64,000 nucleotides of DNA from Saprospiraceae bacterium (GTDB lineage: Bacteria > Bacteroidota > Bacteroidia > Chitinophagales > Saprospiraceae). Made by a program: the position numbers and the translations under genes. Positions 37,147 to 46,419 of the stretch are shown here, piece by piece. Where the stretch lies: contig JANWVR010000117.1 of NCBI GenBank assembly GCA_025056735.1, positions 1 to 64,000 on the forward strand, in the 5' to 3' direction. Below the pieces are notes generated by a model. It ran no database searches. It had not been told where the DNA came from and worked only from the letters and a program-made list of their open reading frames with translations. Within the stretch, counting starts at the first letter, position 1; each line of letters opens with the position of its first letter.

Positions 37147-39180
37147 ATGAGTGAATTTAGAACGACCCGCAATAGCAGGGAGAGCAGGCGCCTTTTGCGG
37201 CAAAAAGGCGCACTCCAAGCTGTCTTTGCATGGCGAGAATGGTTCTTTACCTGCATTCTGACCTGCCACTGTTTCGCCGTAGTTCAGGCGCAAGTAGGTA
37301 CGGATACGGGTGAAAGGACGGCGCTTCTTCAGGACACGAATGCTGTTTATTACTTGTTTGCTTCGGCGCCCGAGCGTATTCATCCTGACGGAGACACGCT
37401 GCCCGATGCCGCTTTCCGAATGTACGACCCCGCTCGACAGCCGATCATAGACTGGGGGACGCTGGGCAACATAGGCGCTTCGGCGCGCCCTTTGTTTTTC
37501 CAAACAGACTTGCGTCGAGGCGTGCAGACGGGCTATCGCGTGTTCGACCTGTACCATCTGGACGCCGACGATTTGCCGTTTTATCTGGGTAGACGCGCTT
37601 TGACCGACTTGTTTGTCTCCCGCGGGCGCAACCAAAACGACCTGATGGTGCGCGCTAAGTTCTCACGCACGTTTGCTCGAGGCACTAATTTCTCTCTGTT
37701 CCACCAAAATATTGTGAACATCGGCCAATACCAGTACCAGGCCGCCCGGCATATGGCCCTGACCTTTGGCCTCTGGCACCCAATCGGTCGCCGCTTGGAG
37801 AGTTTCCTAATGGCTGCGCGCAACGTCAGCCGTCAGCAGGAGAACGGCGGATTGGCTAACCCAAGCGAAATCACAGGCGGCCTATTTGGCGGCCCTATCA
37901 CCGCCAGCATACGTTTGCCCGACTTGCAAGCGCTAACGCGCCATGCTTCTACCGCCCTGACCTGGCTCAATCACTGGACACCCGTAGGCGACTCTGCTGC
38001 TCGAAAACGCACGCTGCGCCTGACACACCGCACCGAATGGAGTATGGCGCGCTTTAAATTCTCCGATCCCGGAAGCCGCCCAGGGCTCCCGCTGCGCAAC
38101 GACACCGCCTTTTTCGGTACGTTTTTGGTAGACCGGCGCGGCATCCGGCATTACGCTGAACTGGAACGCTTGGAGAATAGCATCGAGCTGGCCACTTTTA
38201 AACGCAAGGAACCGCAATCGCCCTCAGACTTGCTGGCCGTGGGCGTGCAGCATACCTTTTTTCGTTGGCGGCAGGAGCCTTTTGCCGACACATCCCTCCA
38301 AAACCTCTTTCTCACCGGGCGGCTGCTGATAGCGCCCTCCAAACGGTTTGCCCTTTTGGCGACGGGAAGCGCCGGGCTACTGGCTAATTTCGGCGAATAC
38401 CAACTGCACGGTCAGCTGCGCCTGAGCCTCGGCAAGGCTGGCGAACTGCGGGCCGCACTCATTAGTCAGCGTTACCCACCAGCGCTATTGGCACACCGTT
38501 TAGGCGTCAGCCAAAGGCCCTTCTGGCAAAATGCCTTCGAAAAACCCGTGGAAAACATGCTCGCCGCCACTTACGCACTACCGGCGGCAGGGTTATCGGT
38601 AACGGCACAAACGCATCAGGTCAACAACTACCTCTACTTCGACCAGCGCGGCCTGCCCGCCCAAACGAGCGCACCGCTCCAGGTAGCGCAGCTGCTTGTA
38701 CGCGAAAACCTGCGCTGGAAACGCCTGCGCCTCGACCTGACGTTGGCCAGCCAACGCTTCAACCGCACCGACGTGGTGCGCCTGCCCGAATGGTTCGTCA
38801 AAGGCGCTCTTTATCATTCCGGCTACCTGTTCCAAAAACGCCTACTTCTGGAGGCTGGCGCGGATTTCCGCTGGAACAGCGCCTTCCGAGCCGACGCTTA
38901 CCAACCGCTGACAGCGCAGTTTCATCTACAAGACACCTTCATCGCCCAGCCTTATCTGTGGATAGATGTATTTGCGGCGTTCAAAGTGCAAGCATTCCGC
39001 TTCTTCTTCCGCTACGAAAACCTGACTACTCTTTGGGCCGATAACCGCCTTTTCTTTCAAACAGCTTACTACGCTCAGCCCTTTGGCGCCATACGTCTCG
39101 GCGTAGCCTGGCGCTTTTTAGACAGCGAACGCACAGATCCCCCGGCAGCCAGCACTCCGCCCGGCAGAGCGCCGCGTTAG
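37147..39180 (+). CDS. Putative outer-membrane porin (Porin_10 type)
   Basis: A 677-residue protein. A basic n-region and hydrophobic core (about residues 33-48, ending VVQAQV) form the signal peptide. The mature protein consists of alternating amphipathic strands throughout, with family-like openings DWGTLGNIGASARPLFF and QTGYRVFDLYHL, and ends with a barrel strand GAIRLGVAWRFLD. This fits the Bacteroidota putative porin family (PF14121), large barrels of undefined substrate. A hydrophilic Pro/Ala tail follows the last strand, so the C-terminus is not the usual terminal aromatic. The long n-region suggests a later true start, but no in-frame ATG offers one before the hydrophobic core. Confidence 0.8.
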   Translation: MSEFRTTRNSRESRRLLRQKGALQAVFAWREWFFTCILTCHCFAVVQAQVGTDTGERTALLQDTNAVYYLFASAPERIHPDGDTLPDAAFRMYDPARQPIIDWGTLGNIGASARPLFFQTDLRRGVQTGYRVFDLYHLDADDLPFYLGRRALTDLFVSRGRNQNDLMVRAKFSRTFARGTNFSLFHQNIVNIGQYQYQAARHMALTFGLWHPIGRRLESFLMAARNVSRQQENGGLANPSEITGGLFGGPITASIRLPDLQALTRHASTALTWLNHWTPVGDSAARKRTLRLTHRTEWSMARFKFSDPGSRPGLPLRNDTAFFGTFLVDRRGIRHYAELERLENSIELATFKRKEPQSPSDLLAVGVQHTFFRWRQEPFADTSLQNLFLTGRLLIAPSKRFALLATGSAGLLANFGEYQLHGQLRLSLGKAGELRAALISQRYPPALLAHRLGVSQRPFWQNAFEKPVENMLAATYALPAAGLSVTAQTHQVNNYLYFDQRGLPAQTSAPLQVAQLLVRENLRWKRLRLDLTLASQRFNRTDVVRLPEWFVKGALYHSGYLFQKRLLLEAGADFRWNSAFRADAYQPLTAQFHLQDTFIAQPYLWIDVFAAFKVQAFRFFFRYENLTTLWADNRLFFQTAYYAQPFGAIRLGVAWRFLDSERTDPPAASTPPGRAPR

Positions 39181-39277
39181 AGAAAGTTTAATCAACGCGC
39201 TCGCATCTTTGCAAACCTTTTCAGGACTCCTGTGTTTCACCGACCAACTTTTCACCTAATAACAGACCTTGCATATC

Positions 39278-39598
39278 ATGGTACAAACATTCACCGACGA
39301 CAACTTTGAAAGCGAAGTGCTCGGCAGCGATAAACTCACCATTGTTGACCTTTGGGCAGAGTGGTGCGGGCCGTGCAAAATGATGAACCCCGTCATCGAA
39401 GAATTAGCCCGCGAATACGAAGGGCGAGCCGTTATTGGCAAGCTGGATGTGGACAACAATCCGAAGGCGCCCACAGAATATAATGTGCGCGGCATTCCAA
39501 CCTTCCTCTTCTTTAAAAATGGCCAATTAGTGGACCGAATTGTGGGTGCGCGTTCTAAGCAAGATTTCGTGGCTAAAATCAACGCCCATCTCAGCTAA
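39278..39598 (+). CDS. trxA: Thioredoxin
   Basis: A 106-residue cytoplasmic disulfide reductase with the intact active site WCGPC (C30, C33) and the cis-proline loop RGIPTFLFF. No signal peptide. The start at 39278 (MVQTFTDDNF) removes three residues of the longer frame and matches the family. CATCTTTG, one base off the promoter box, lies about 65 nt upstream. A terminator follows at 39624. Confidence 0.94.
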   Translation: MVQTFTDDNFESEVLGSDKLTIVDLWAEWCGPCKMMNPVIEELAREYEGRAVIGKLDVDNNPKAPTEYNVRGIPTFLFFKNGQLVDRIVGARSKQDFVAKINAHLS

Positions 39599-39623
39599 AT
39601 CTACAGCACACAATGGGATTTTA

Positions 39624-39663
39624 GGGCGGCGCTTCGCAAGCAAGAGCGAAACGCCGCCCTTTC
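39624..39663 (+). terminator. Terminator after the thioredoxin gene
   Basis: GGGCGGCG-TTCGC pairs with GCGAA-CGCCGCCC, followed by TTTC. Confidence 0.85.
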
Positions 39664-39681
39664 ATTTGAAGCACCCAGCAG

Positions 39682-39689
39682 TACTTTTG
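39682..39689 (+). promoter_or_regulatory. -7 promoter box of gldC
   Basis: TACTTTTG, 27 nt before the ATG and directly after the thioredoxin terminator. Confidence 0.6.
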
Positions 39690-39716
39690 CCGGTAAGACA
39701 CAATTTCGGCTATAAC

Positions 39717-40076
39717 ATGGATATTACGGAAATCATCAAAGTCAGCGATATCACCCTGCGCGTAGGGTTAGATAAAGAGCGCATCCCCGTCAAAATAGAA
39801 TGGGCCGCTACCGACATGCACGCCCCAGGCCAGATGGACGAATGCAAGGCTATGTCGTTGGCTCTTTTTGATAAAAACAGCCGCGACACGCTGCGTATAG
39901 ACCTCTGGACCAACGAGATGCAAGTCCAGGAAATGGATCGCTTCGTCTATCAGGTTCTCCGCTCGCTCGGGCAGACCTATCTGCGGGCGACAAACAACAA
40001 GGCGCTGGCCGAAGACATTGCGCGCTTTGCCCATTACTTTGGCGAACAGACTGAGATCATCCCCAAGGCGAATTGA
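39717..40076 (+). CDS. gldC: Gliding-motility protein GldC
   Basis: A 119-residue cytoplasmic protein of the GldC family, known from Flavobacterium as needed for efficient gliding. Matching segments are ITLRVGLDKERIPVKIEWAA, TLRIDLWTNEM, MDRFVYQVLRSLGQTYLRAT and a C-terminal FAHYFGEQ. The molecular role of GldC is not established. The start at 39717 is chosen because the promoter box lies just upstream and the longer frame crosses the preceding terminator. It converges with paaZ, 8 nt away. Confidence 0.9.
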   Translation: MDITEIIKVSDITLRVGLDKERIPVKIEWAATDMHAPGQMDECKAMSLALFDKNSRDTLRIDLWTNEMQVQEMDRFVYQVLRSLGQTYLRATNNKALAEDIARFAHYFGEQTEIIPKAN

Positions 40077-40084
40077 GGGCGGGG

Positions 40085-42145
40085 CTATCCTTCCGTCCGA
40101 CGGCGCACCATGGTGAGAATAGTGGCGATGGCCACGGTTTCGCCCGTTTCATCGTACACGTCCACCAACCATTTCACGATGCCGCGTGGGATGGCGGCCA
40201 CACCTTCCCGTGCGGGGTCGTGCTCTTGAGCAATTTTTTCCTTCACCGTCAGGCGCACGCCAATGGTCATGCCTGGATAGACAGGTTTGGTGAATCGGCA
40301 TTCATCTATGCCGTAGTTGAGCAACACTGGGCCTTTGCGCGCATCTACGAAGAGGCCCGCAGCTTTAGAGAGGACGAAATAGCCGTGAGCGACGCGCCCG
40401 GTAAAAGGCGTGCCTTCCAGTGCGGTGGCGTCCATGTGCGCATAGAAATGGTCGCCGCTGACGTTGGCGAAGTTGTGGATATCGGCTTCGCTGACGGTGT
40501 GTTTGGCAGTGGTGAGCGTTTCGCCGATGGCGAGGTCTTCAAAATACTTGCGGAACGGATGCACAGGTGTTTCCGTCTGCTGAGCGCCAGGCTGATATTG
40601 GCGGGTTACATTTGTGATGTCGGAGGGGTGTCCCTGGATGGCCGTGCGCTGCATATAGTGGAGGACGCCGCGAATACCGCCCATTTCTTCGCCGCCGCCG
40701 GCGTGGCCTGGCCCGCCGTGCACGAGCAGGGGCATGGGCGAGCCGTGTCCGGTGCTTTCGGGGGCCGAGTCGCGGTTGAGCATGAGGATGCGCCCGTGGT
40801 CGGCAGCGGCCTCCAGCACGTATTCGCGCTGAATGCGGCGGTCGTAGGTGCAGATGGTAGTTACTAATGAGCCTTTGCCCATACGGACGATTTCGATGGC
40901 CTCCTCGATGGTTTTGTAGGGCATCAAGGTGCTCACTGGGCCGAAGCACTCCATTTCGTGGGTAAGCGTGTGGCGCAGGGGCGCGTCGTTGCGCAACAGC
41001 AGCGGTGGCAGGAAGGCGCCGCGTTCGCGTTCGGCGCCGATGACCTCGAAGGTATCCGGGTCACCCCATACGATGGGGGTGGTTTGAGCGAGCAATTGTA
41101 GTTTTTCGCGCACGCGGGCCAGCTGGTGGCGGTTAATGAGCGCACCCATGCGAACGCCCTGCACCGAAGGATCGCCTACGGATGTTTGCGATAGGCTTTT
41201 GCCCAAGGCTTCCTGCACGGCGTCTATCAGGCTTTCGGGCACGAGAATGCGGCGCACAGCCGTGCATTTCTGGCCGGCCTTGGTCGTCATCTCCCGCCGT
41301 ACTTCCTTGATAAACAGGTCAAATTCTGGCGTACCAGGCACAGCGTCTTCGCCCAGCACAGCGGCGTTAAGCGAGTCGGCTTCCATGGTGAAGGGCACGC
41401 TGTGGGCAATAATGGCCGGGTGGGCGCGCAGCCGGCGGCCCGTCTCGGCACTGCCGGTGAACGTAACGACGTCCTGGCTTTGCACGTGGTCGAGGATGCC
41501 ACGGCCCTGACCCACCAGCAGCTGCAGCGCGCCCTCAGGCAGGATGCCGGAGGCGATGATGTCGCGCATGACAGCTTCGGCCAAAAAGGACGTCTGTTCG
41601 CTGGCCTTTACTACCGCGGGAACGCCCGCTAGCAGGTTGACGGCGATTTTTTCTAACATGCCCCATACCGGGAAGTTAAAGGCGTTGATATGTACGGCCA
41701 CGCCGCGTTTGGGCGTTAGAATGTGGTGGCCTACAAAGGTGTTTTGTTTGGAAAGGCGCACCGTCTCGCCTTCAATGTAGTAGGGCTCGTCTGGGAAGCG
41801 CCTGCGCAGGCTGCTGTAGGCAAACAGGTTTCCAATGCCGCCCTCAATATCCACCCAGGAGTCGGCGCGGGTGGCGCCGGTTAAATGGCTGATGGCATAG
41901 TATTGCTCTTTGCGCTCCAGCAGGTACAGTGCCAGCGCCTTGAGCATGCGTCCGCGTTCGGGAAACGTCATGCGCCGCAGCGCGGGATTGCCCTTGCGGC
42001 GCGCGTATTCCAGAATAGCGCCGTAGTCCAGCCCGGCATCGGAAGCCGTGGAGATGACCTCGCCCGTGTAGGCGTTGTATTGCGGCACGCCATCGCCCTC
42101 GCCGCTCATCCACTGGCCCAGTACATAATTTTGCAGCTTTTTCAT
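40085..42145 (-). CDS. paaZ: Bifunctional oxepin-CoA hydrolase / 3-oxo-5,6-dehydrosuberyl-CoA semialdehyde dehydrogenase
   Basis: Opens the seven-membered ring of oxepin-CoA in phenylacetate breakdown and oxidises the resulting aldehyde. The 686 residues hold an aldehyde dehydrogenase domain (about 1-520) with catalytic E255 (FTMEADSLN) and C294 (AGQKCTAV), and a C-terminal MaoC-type hydratase domain (about 535-680) with D565-H566 in SGDHFYAH and GRVAHGYFV. Both active sites are complete. The start at 42145 ([10 protein letters not shown]) follows a promoter box at 42177-42184. The rest of a paa operon (paaA-E, G, K) is not in the window, though a PaaJ-like thiolase lies at 21.4-22.6 kb. Confidence 0.93.
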   Translation of the reverse strand: MKKLQNYVLGQWMSGEGDGVPQYNAYTGEVISTASDAGLDYGAILEYARRKGNPALRRMTFPERGRMLKALALYLLERKEQYYAISHLTGATRADSWVDIEGGIGNLFAYSSLRRRFPDEPYYIEGETVRLSKQNTFVGHHILTPKRGVAVHINAFNFPVWGMLEKIAVNLLAGVPAVVKASEQTSFLAEAVMRDIIASGILPEGALQLLVGQGRGILDHVQSQDVVTFTGSAETGRRLRAHPAIIAHSVPFTMEADSLNAAVLGEDAVPGTPEFDLFIKEVRREMTTKAGQKCTAVRRILVPESLIDAVQEALGKSLSQTSVGDPSVQGVRMGALINRHQLARVREKLQLLAQTTPIVWGDPDTFEVIGAERERGAFLPPLLLRNDAPLRHTLTHEMECFGPVSTLMPYKTIEEAIEIVRMGKGSLVTTICTYDRRIQREYVLEAAADHGRILMLNRDSAPESTGHGSPMPLLVHGGPGHAGGGEEMGGIRGVLHYMQRTAIQGHPSDITNVTRQYQPGAQQTETPVHPFRKYFEDLAIGETLTTAKHTVSEADIHNFANVSGDHFYAHMDATALEGTPFTGRVAHGYFVLSKAAGLFVDARKGPVLLNYGIDECRFTKPVYPGMTIGVRLTVKEKIAQEHDPAREGVAAIPRGIVKWLVDVYDETGETVAIATILTMVRRRTEG

Positions 42146-42176
42146 ACGCTTTTTATCGAAAAATAATTCGTCAGCG

Positions 42177-42184
42177 CAAAAGTA
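42177..42184 (-). promoter_or_regulatory. -7 promoter box of paaZ
   Basis: TACTTTTG on the minus strand, 31 nt before the start codon. Confidence 0.6.
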
Positions 42185-42390
42185 CAACGATAGCCCCTGC
42201 TGGCTTTCTGGCTTTCTATGCCAGTGCGACAACTTTAATCGAGAGTAACCTCATGCCAGCGAAATCCACCCAAAACGAATGGCCCGTCTTAAAGGATTTC
42301 TTCAATCATCCGCCTTTGGCGGCGCTGCATTCGCATCTGACTCGACAACAAAACAGCGTTTATAATGTGCGTTTCACTGCATCTTCGCCC

Positions 42391-42398
42391 TATCTTTG
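42391..42398 (+). promoter_or_regulatory. -7 promoter box of the helical-repeat gene
   Basis: TATCTTTG, 31 nt before the ATG at 42430. Confidence 0.6.
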
Positions 42399-42429
42399 AT
42401 TTGCTTAATCGCTCGATAAATAAGAACTT

Positions 42430-43845
42430 ATGCAAAAAAGCGTCTTGTGGGAAGTGGTGCGCTCGCTCAATAAGAAGGAGGTGCGCGAGCTCAACAAATG
42501 GCTCCAGTCGCCCATTCACAACCAGCGCGAAGACGTATTGCGTCTCTTCGAGTATTTGCACAAGCACCAGCATTCTGACGCTGAAACCGCTACTGAGAAA
42601 AAGCGCGTTTGGAAGGCCGTTTTCCCAGGCGAGACGTATGACGACGCCCGCCTACGGCAAACCATGTTCTTCCTGCTGAAAGCCATCGAGGATTACTTAG
42701 TTTTTAAAAATAGTGTTGAGGATAAGGCGGTCTATTGGAGTACTTTGGCTAAAATATATCGCTCACGCAAGTTGGACAAGGCCTACCGGCAGGTGCACCG
42801 TCAGGGCTTGGAGTGGCTTCAAGAACAGCCCTTGCGCAATGGCTACTACCTGCTGCATCGGTATTTTCTGGAGTTAGAAGAATACAACTACCGCCTGCCT
42901 ATCTCTCAAAACACGCCCGTAAACCTGCAGGAATCCGCCGATGCCTTGGAGAGATGGTTTCTAGCCGAAAAGCTACGCATCGCCTGCGCTATGATTGCGC
43001 ATCGCAATGTGTTCCAAAAAATCAATTACGAACCCGGTCTTCTGCCCGAGTCGCTGGATTATGTGCTGCGCAAAGACCTGCTTAAGGAGCCGGCAATAGC
43101 CGCTTTTTATTACGCTTACATGGCCATCACGCAGCCCAACGACGAGCAATACTTCGACCAGTTAGAAAACCTCATCCACAGCCGCATTGAATGCTTTGAC
43201 CATCCTGAGGCGCGGGTACTTTACATAGCTGCCATCAACTACTGTGTGCCGAAGATCAACCAGGGCAGTGCTGATTACGCCCGACGCGCCTTTTTGCTAT
43301 ACCGCTCTGGTTTGGAGACAGAGACCCTGTTGGAAAATGGCCTTGTATCGCGCTACACCTTTGGTAATGCCGTGGGCGCTGCCCTGCGCATCGGCGAATA
43401 CGGGTGGGCCGAGCAATTTATCGAGCAATTTCAGCACCAATTGGAAGAGCGCGAGCGCAAAAGCATTGTCAACTTCAACCGCTCGCGCATCTACTACGAG
43501 AAAGGCGACTACGACAACGCTCAGCGCCTGCTGATGCGGTTCGAGTATGACGACATGCTGCTCAATATTATTGCTAAAACCATGCTGCTCAAAATTTACT
43601 ACGAGCAGACGGAATTTGAAGCCTTTGAGTCTCTGCTGGAAAGCATGCGCATCTACCTACAGCGCAAGGAAGCCTTAGACCCTGCGCGCAAGACGGCCTA
43701 CAAGAATATGCTGCGCATGATGCGCAAGTTGCTGAGCTGGAACCCCTATTCTAAGCCTCAGACCGAGCGTTTACGTCAGCTCATTGAGAGTACTCACCCA
43801 CTCATGGAGAAGGACTGGTTGCTCAAGCAGATAGACAAGCGATAA
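42430..43845 (+). CDS. Alpha-helical repeat protein of unknown function
   Basis: A 471-residue soluble protein without signal peptide or membrane segment. It is helical throughout, with TPR-like pairs such as RSRKLDKAYRQVHRQGLEWL and RSRIYYEKGDYDNAQRLLMR. The N-terminal part (LNKKEVRELNKWLQSPIHNQ) resembles a domain I have seen at the start of unannotated proteins of Saprospiria and Chitinophagia. It is probably a scaffold or binding protein in the cytoplasm. It stands alone between two minus-strand genes and has its own promoter. Confidence 0.75.
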   Translation: MQKSVLWEVVRSLNKKEVRELNKWLQSPIHNQREDVLRLFEYLHKHQHSDAETATEKKRVWKAVFPGETYDDARLRQTMFFLLKAIEDYLVFKNSVEDKAVYWSTLAKIYRSRKLDKAYRQVHRQGLEWLQEQPLRNGYYLLHRYFLELEEYNYRLPISQNTPVNLQESADALERWFLAEKLRIACAMIAHRNVFQKINYEPGLLPESLDYVLRKDLLKEPAIAAFYYAYMAITQPNDEQYFDQLENLIHSRIECFDHPEARVLYIAAINYCVPKINQGSADYARRAFLLYRSGLETETLLENGLVSRYTFGNAVGAALRIGEYGWAEQFIEQFQHQLEERERKSIVNFNRSRIYYEKGDYDNAQRLLMRFEYDDMLLNIIAKTMLLKIYYEQTEFEAFESLLESMRIYLQRKEALDPARKTAYKNMLRMMRKLLSWNPYSKPQTERLRQLIESTHPLMEKDWLLKQIDKR

Positions 43846-43862
43846 CTTTTCTGCAGACTAAT

Positions 43863-45053
43863 TCACTCGTCGGGGTAGAGCAAATAATCGCGGCGGATTT
43901 TTCGGAAGGCATCCAGGTCGCTTTTCCAGGTGGCGCGGATGTCGGACTCGCTGCTGCCCGCCTCGATCTGCTCGCGAAGGGTGCGTGTGCCGGCTAAGCG
44001 GTCAAAGAATCGGTTTTTGAGAAAGAAGGCCTCCTTGTTTGGGAACTCGCAGTAGATGTCGAGCAAAGGCGCTAAGTTAAGGGTGCGTTGCTCGTATAGG
44101 CTGTCTACCGATAGTGAGCGGAAGTCGAAGCCTCGGCAGTGGCGGCCTTCTAAGGGTGGGTATCGAGAGCCTTTGTTGGGTTTAGGGACGAATTCGATAC
44201 TGGCCGGGCCGGGGTAGTCCGGGTGTCCGACGACCTGGAAAGGCCAATCGGTGCCGCGCCCTACGCTGATAACGGTGCCCTCGAACAAACACAACGATGG
44301 ATACAGCAGAATGGCGCGTAGGTTGGGCAGGTTAGGGCTGGGCGGCAGCGGCGGTGCGTAGCGCGTCTGATGCGTGTAGTGCTCGCACGGCACTACCGTC
44401 AGTGGCGGCGGCTCCGGCCCCGTCCATCGCTCGCCTACAAAAAGGCGGGCTAATTCTCCCACCGTGCACCCATGTACGATGGGCAGAGGCGCTATACCCA
44501 CGAACGAACTCAGGCGCATATCGAGCACAGGCCCGTCCACGTAGTGGCCATTCGGATTTGGCCTATCGAGGACGATAACCGGTATTTGCAATTCTCCACA
44601 AACCTCCAGCACATAAAAGAGGGTAGAAATATAGGTGTAAAACCTTGCTCCCACGTCCTGGATGTCGTAAATCACGGCCTCTACGCCAGCTAAGTCGTCG
44701 GCGCTGGGCTTGTATTTTTTGCCGTAAAGTGAAATGATGGGTATCCCAGTGCGCCGGTCTACGTCATCGGCAATACGCTGACCATCAGGTGCGTCGCCTC
44801 GAAACCCATGCTCCGGCGCCAAAATGCGCAGCACGCACATGCCTGCCGACATGAGCGTATCCACTAAATGCGTCTGGCCCACTCGCGAAGAATGATTGAC
44901 CACGACAGCTATCTGCTTGTCTTCCAACAGCGGGAAATAGACCTCCGTCCGCTCCGCTCCAACGCGCACAGGCGACCGAGCCGCTGCATACGTACACCCG
45001 CCCAACAGCGCGACGAGCCATATCCAGGTATTATTCCAGACACTCCTTTGCAT
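43863..45053 (-). CDS. NamZ-like exo-beta-N-acetylmuramidase lipoprotein (DUF1343)
   Basis: A 396-residue protein of the DUF1343 family, of which NamZ releases N-acetylmuramic acid from the non-reducing end of wall fragments. Family blocks seen are VVNHSSRVG, LAPEHGFRGDAPDG, SLYGKKYKP, YDIQDVGARFYTYISTL, VLDRPNPNG and LCLFEGTVISVGRGTDWPF, with the conserved Glu. The start at 45053 gives a signal peptide with a lipobox (LLGGC), so the protein should be lipid-anchored in the periplasm. The longer frame to 45095 would spoil this. It fits recycling of the cell wall alongside MltA. Confidence 0.9.
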   Translation of the reverse strand: MQRSVWNNTWIWLVALLGGCTYAAARSPVRVGAERTEVYFPLLEDKQIAVVVNHSSRVGQTHLVDTLMSAGMCVLRILAPEHGFRGDAPDGQRIADDVDRRTGIPIISLYGKKYKPSADDLAGVEAVIYDIQDVGARFYTYISTLFYVLEVCGELQIPVIVLDRPNPNGHYVDGPVLDMRLSSFVGIAPLPIVHGCTVGELARLFVGERWTGPEPPPLTVVPCEHYTHQTRYAPPLPPSPNLPNLRAILLYPSLCLFEGTVISVGRGTDWPFQVVGHPDYPGPASIEFVPKPNKGSRYPPLEGRHCRGFDFRSLSVDSLYEQRTLNLAPLLDIYCEFPNKEAFFLKNRFFDRLAGTRTLREQIEAGSSESDIRATWKSDLDAFRKIRRDYLLYPDE

Positions 45054-45266
45054 TTCAGCAGTGAAAAAACAGCGTTTTGACTTCACGAATGACATTTCGC
45101 CACAGGACTTTTGTGCCTGACGCCTTCAGATGCCTCTTGCACCGAACAGCAAACGGCAGATACCTCTGCACTACCTCTCTTCCGAGCCCTCGTGCGTAAA
45201 AAATTTCATGCATCTGCCTGCCAGAAACTTTTGACCTTTTCATTGGCTTTGCTGTTTATTCGCTGC

Positions 45267-46409
45267 ATGAAAATAGGTGTCGTTTGCTATCCGACCTACG
45301 GCGGTTCGGGTGTTGTGGCTACCGAATTGGGACTCGGCCTGGCGCGCAAGGGCCATGAAATCCATTTCATCACCTACCGCCCGCCAGTGCGACTGGGTTA
45401 CTTTCACCAGAACGTTTTCTACCACGAGGTAGATTACGAGGATTATCCGTTGTTCGAGTATCCGCCTTACGACACTGCGTTGGCCTCGACAATTGTGGAT
45501 GTGGTACAATATCAGAAATTAGACCTCCTGCACGTCCACTATGCCATTCCGCACGCGGCTGTGGCGTATATGGCCAAAAAAATCCTGCTCACGCAAGGGC
45601 GTTATGTGCCGGTCATCACTACACTGCATGGGACGGACATCACATTGGTAGGCGCAAACCGCACTTTTGCGCCGGTAGTGGAATTTAGTATCAACAAAAG
45701 CGATGGCGTCACGGCCGTCTCTCAAAGCCTTAAGAACGACACCCTTCGGTTGTTCCATATCCAGCGAGACGTGCGGGTTATTTACAATTTTGTTGACTTT
45801 GAACGCTTTAGAAGGGTCAACAAAGAACATTTTAAAAAAATTATCGCTCCTGAGGGCGAGCGCATTCTGGCTCATACCTCCAATTTTAGAAGAGTTAAGC
45901 GGGTAGAGGATGTGGTGCGCATCTTTCAGCGAGTACGTGAGCGCGTGCCATCCAAGTTGCTTATGATTGGCGATGGCCCCGAGCGGCCCAATGCTGAACG
46001 CCTGTGCCGACAGATGGGCATTTGCGCCGACGTGCGGTTCTTGGGCAAACAAGACGCCATTGAAGAGTTGCTGGCCATTTGCGACCTGTTTTTGATTCCT
46101 TCGGAAAACGAAAGTTTTGGCCTATCCGCCTTAGAAGCCATGGCCTGCGAAGTGCCCGTTATTTCCTCCAACAGCGGCGGCCTGCCGGAGGTCAACATCC
46201 ACGGCGTTACAGGCTACCTGAGCGATCCTGGGAATGTAGAGGAGATGGCCCAGTACGCCATTCAGTTGCTGACTAATGAAACGTTGCATCACCAATTTCG
46301 ACAAAATGCCCTGAAGCAAGCTCGGCGCTTCGATCTGAATCTTATCTTGCCCGAATACGAAGCCTACTACGCAGAAATTCTGGAGAACAGCAAAATCAAA
46401 ATCGAATAG
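45267..46409 (+). CDS. bshA: N-acetyl-alpha-D-glucosaminyl L-malate synthase (bacillithiol pathway)
   Basis: First step of bacillithiol synthesis: transfers GlcNAc from UDP-GlcNAc to L-malate. A GT4-fold protein of 380 residues. The start MKIGVVCYPTYGGSGVVATE is the family signature and fixes the start at 45267; the frame continues back to 45111 without homology. Further marks are LDLLHVHYAIPHA, LHGTDITLVG, SQSLKNDTLRLF and the C-terminal nucleotide site NESFGLSALEAMACE. The next gene starts 10 nt downstream, so the two are likely co-transcribed. bshB and bshC are not in the window. Confidence 0.94.
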   Translation: MKIGVVCYPTYGGSGVVATELGLGLARKGHEIHFITYRPPVRLGYFHQNVFYHEVDYEDYPLFEYPPYDTALASTIVDVVQYQKLDLLHVHYAIPHAAVAYMAKKILLTQGRYVPVITTLHGTDITLVGANRTFAPVVEFSINKSDGVTAVSQSLKNDTLRLFHIQRDVRVIYNFVDFERFRRVNKEHFKKIIAPEGERILAHTSNFRRVKRVEDVVRIFQRVRERVPSKLLMIGDGPERPNAERLCRQMGICADVRFLGKQDAIEELLAICDLFLIPSENESFGLSALEAMACEVPVISSNSGGLPEVNIHGVTGYLSDPGNVEEMAQYAIQLLTNETLHHQFRQNALKQARRFDLNLILPEYEAYYAEILENSKIKIE

Positions 46410-46419
46410 CCTATCCCCT

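Noticed and set aside
42253-42399. 48-residue plus-strand frame starting MPAKSTQNEW
   Set aside because: Composition is plausible, but its last codons overlap the exact promoter box of the next gene and nothing matches it.
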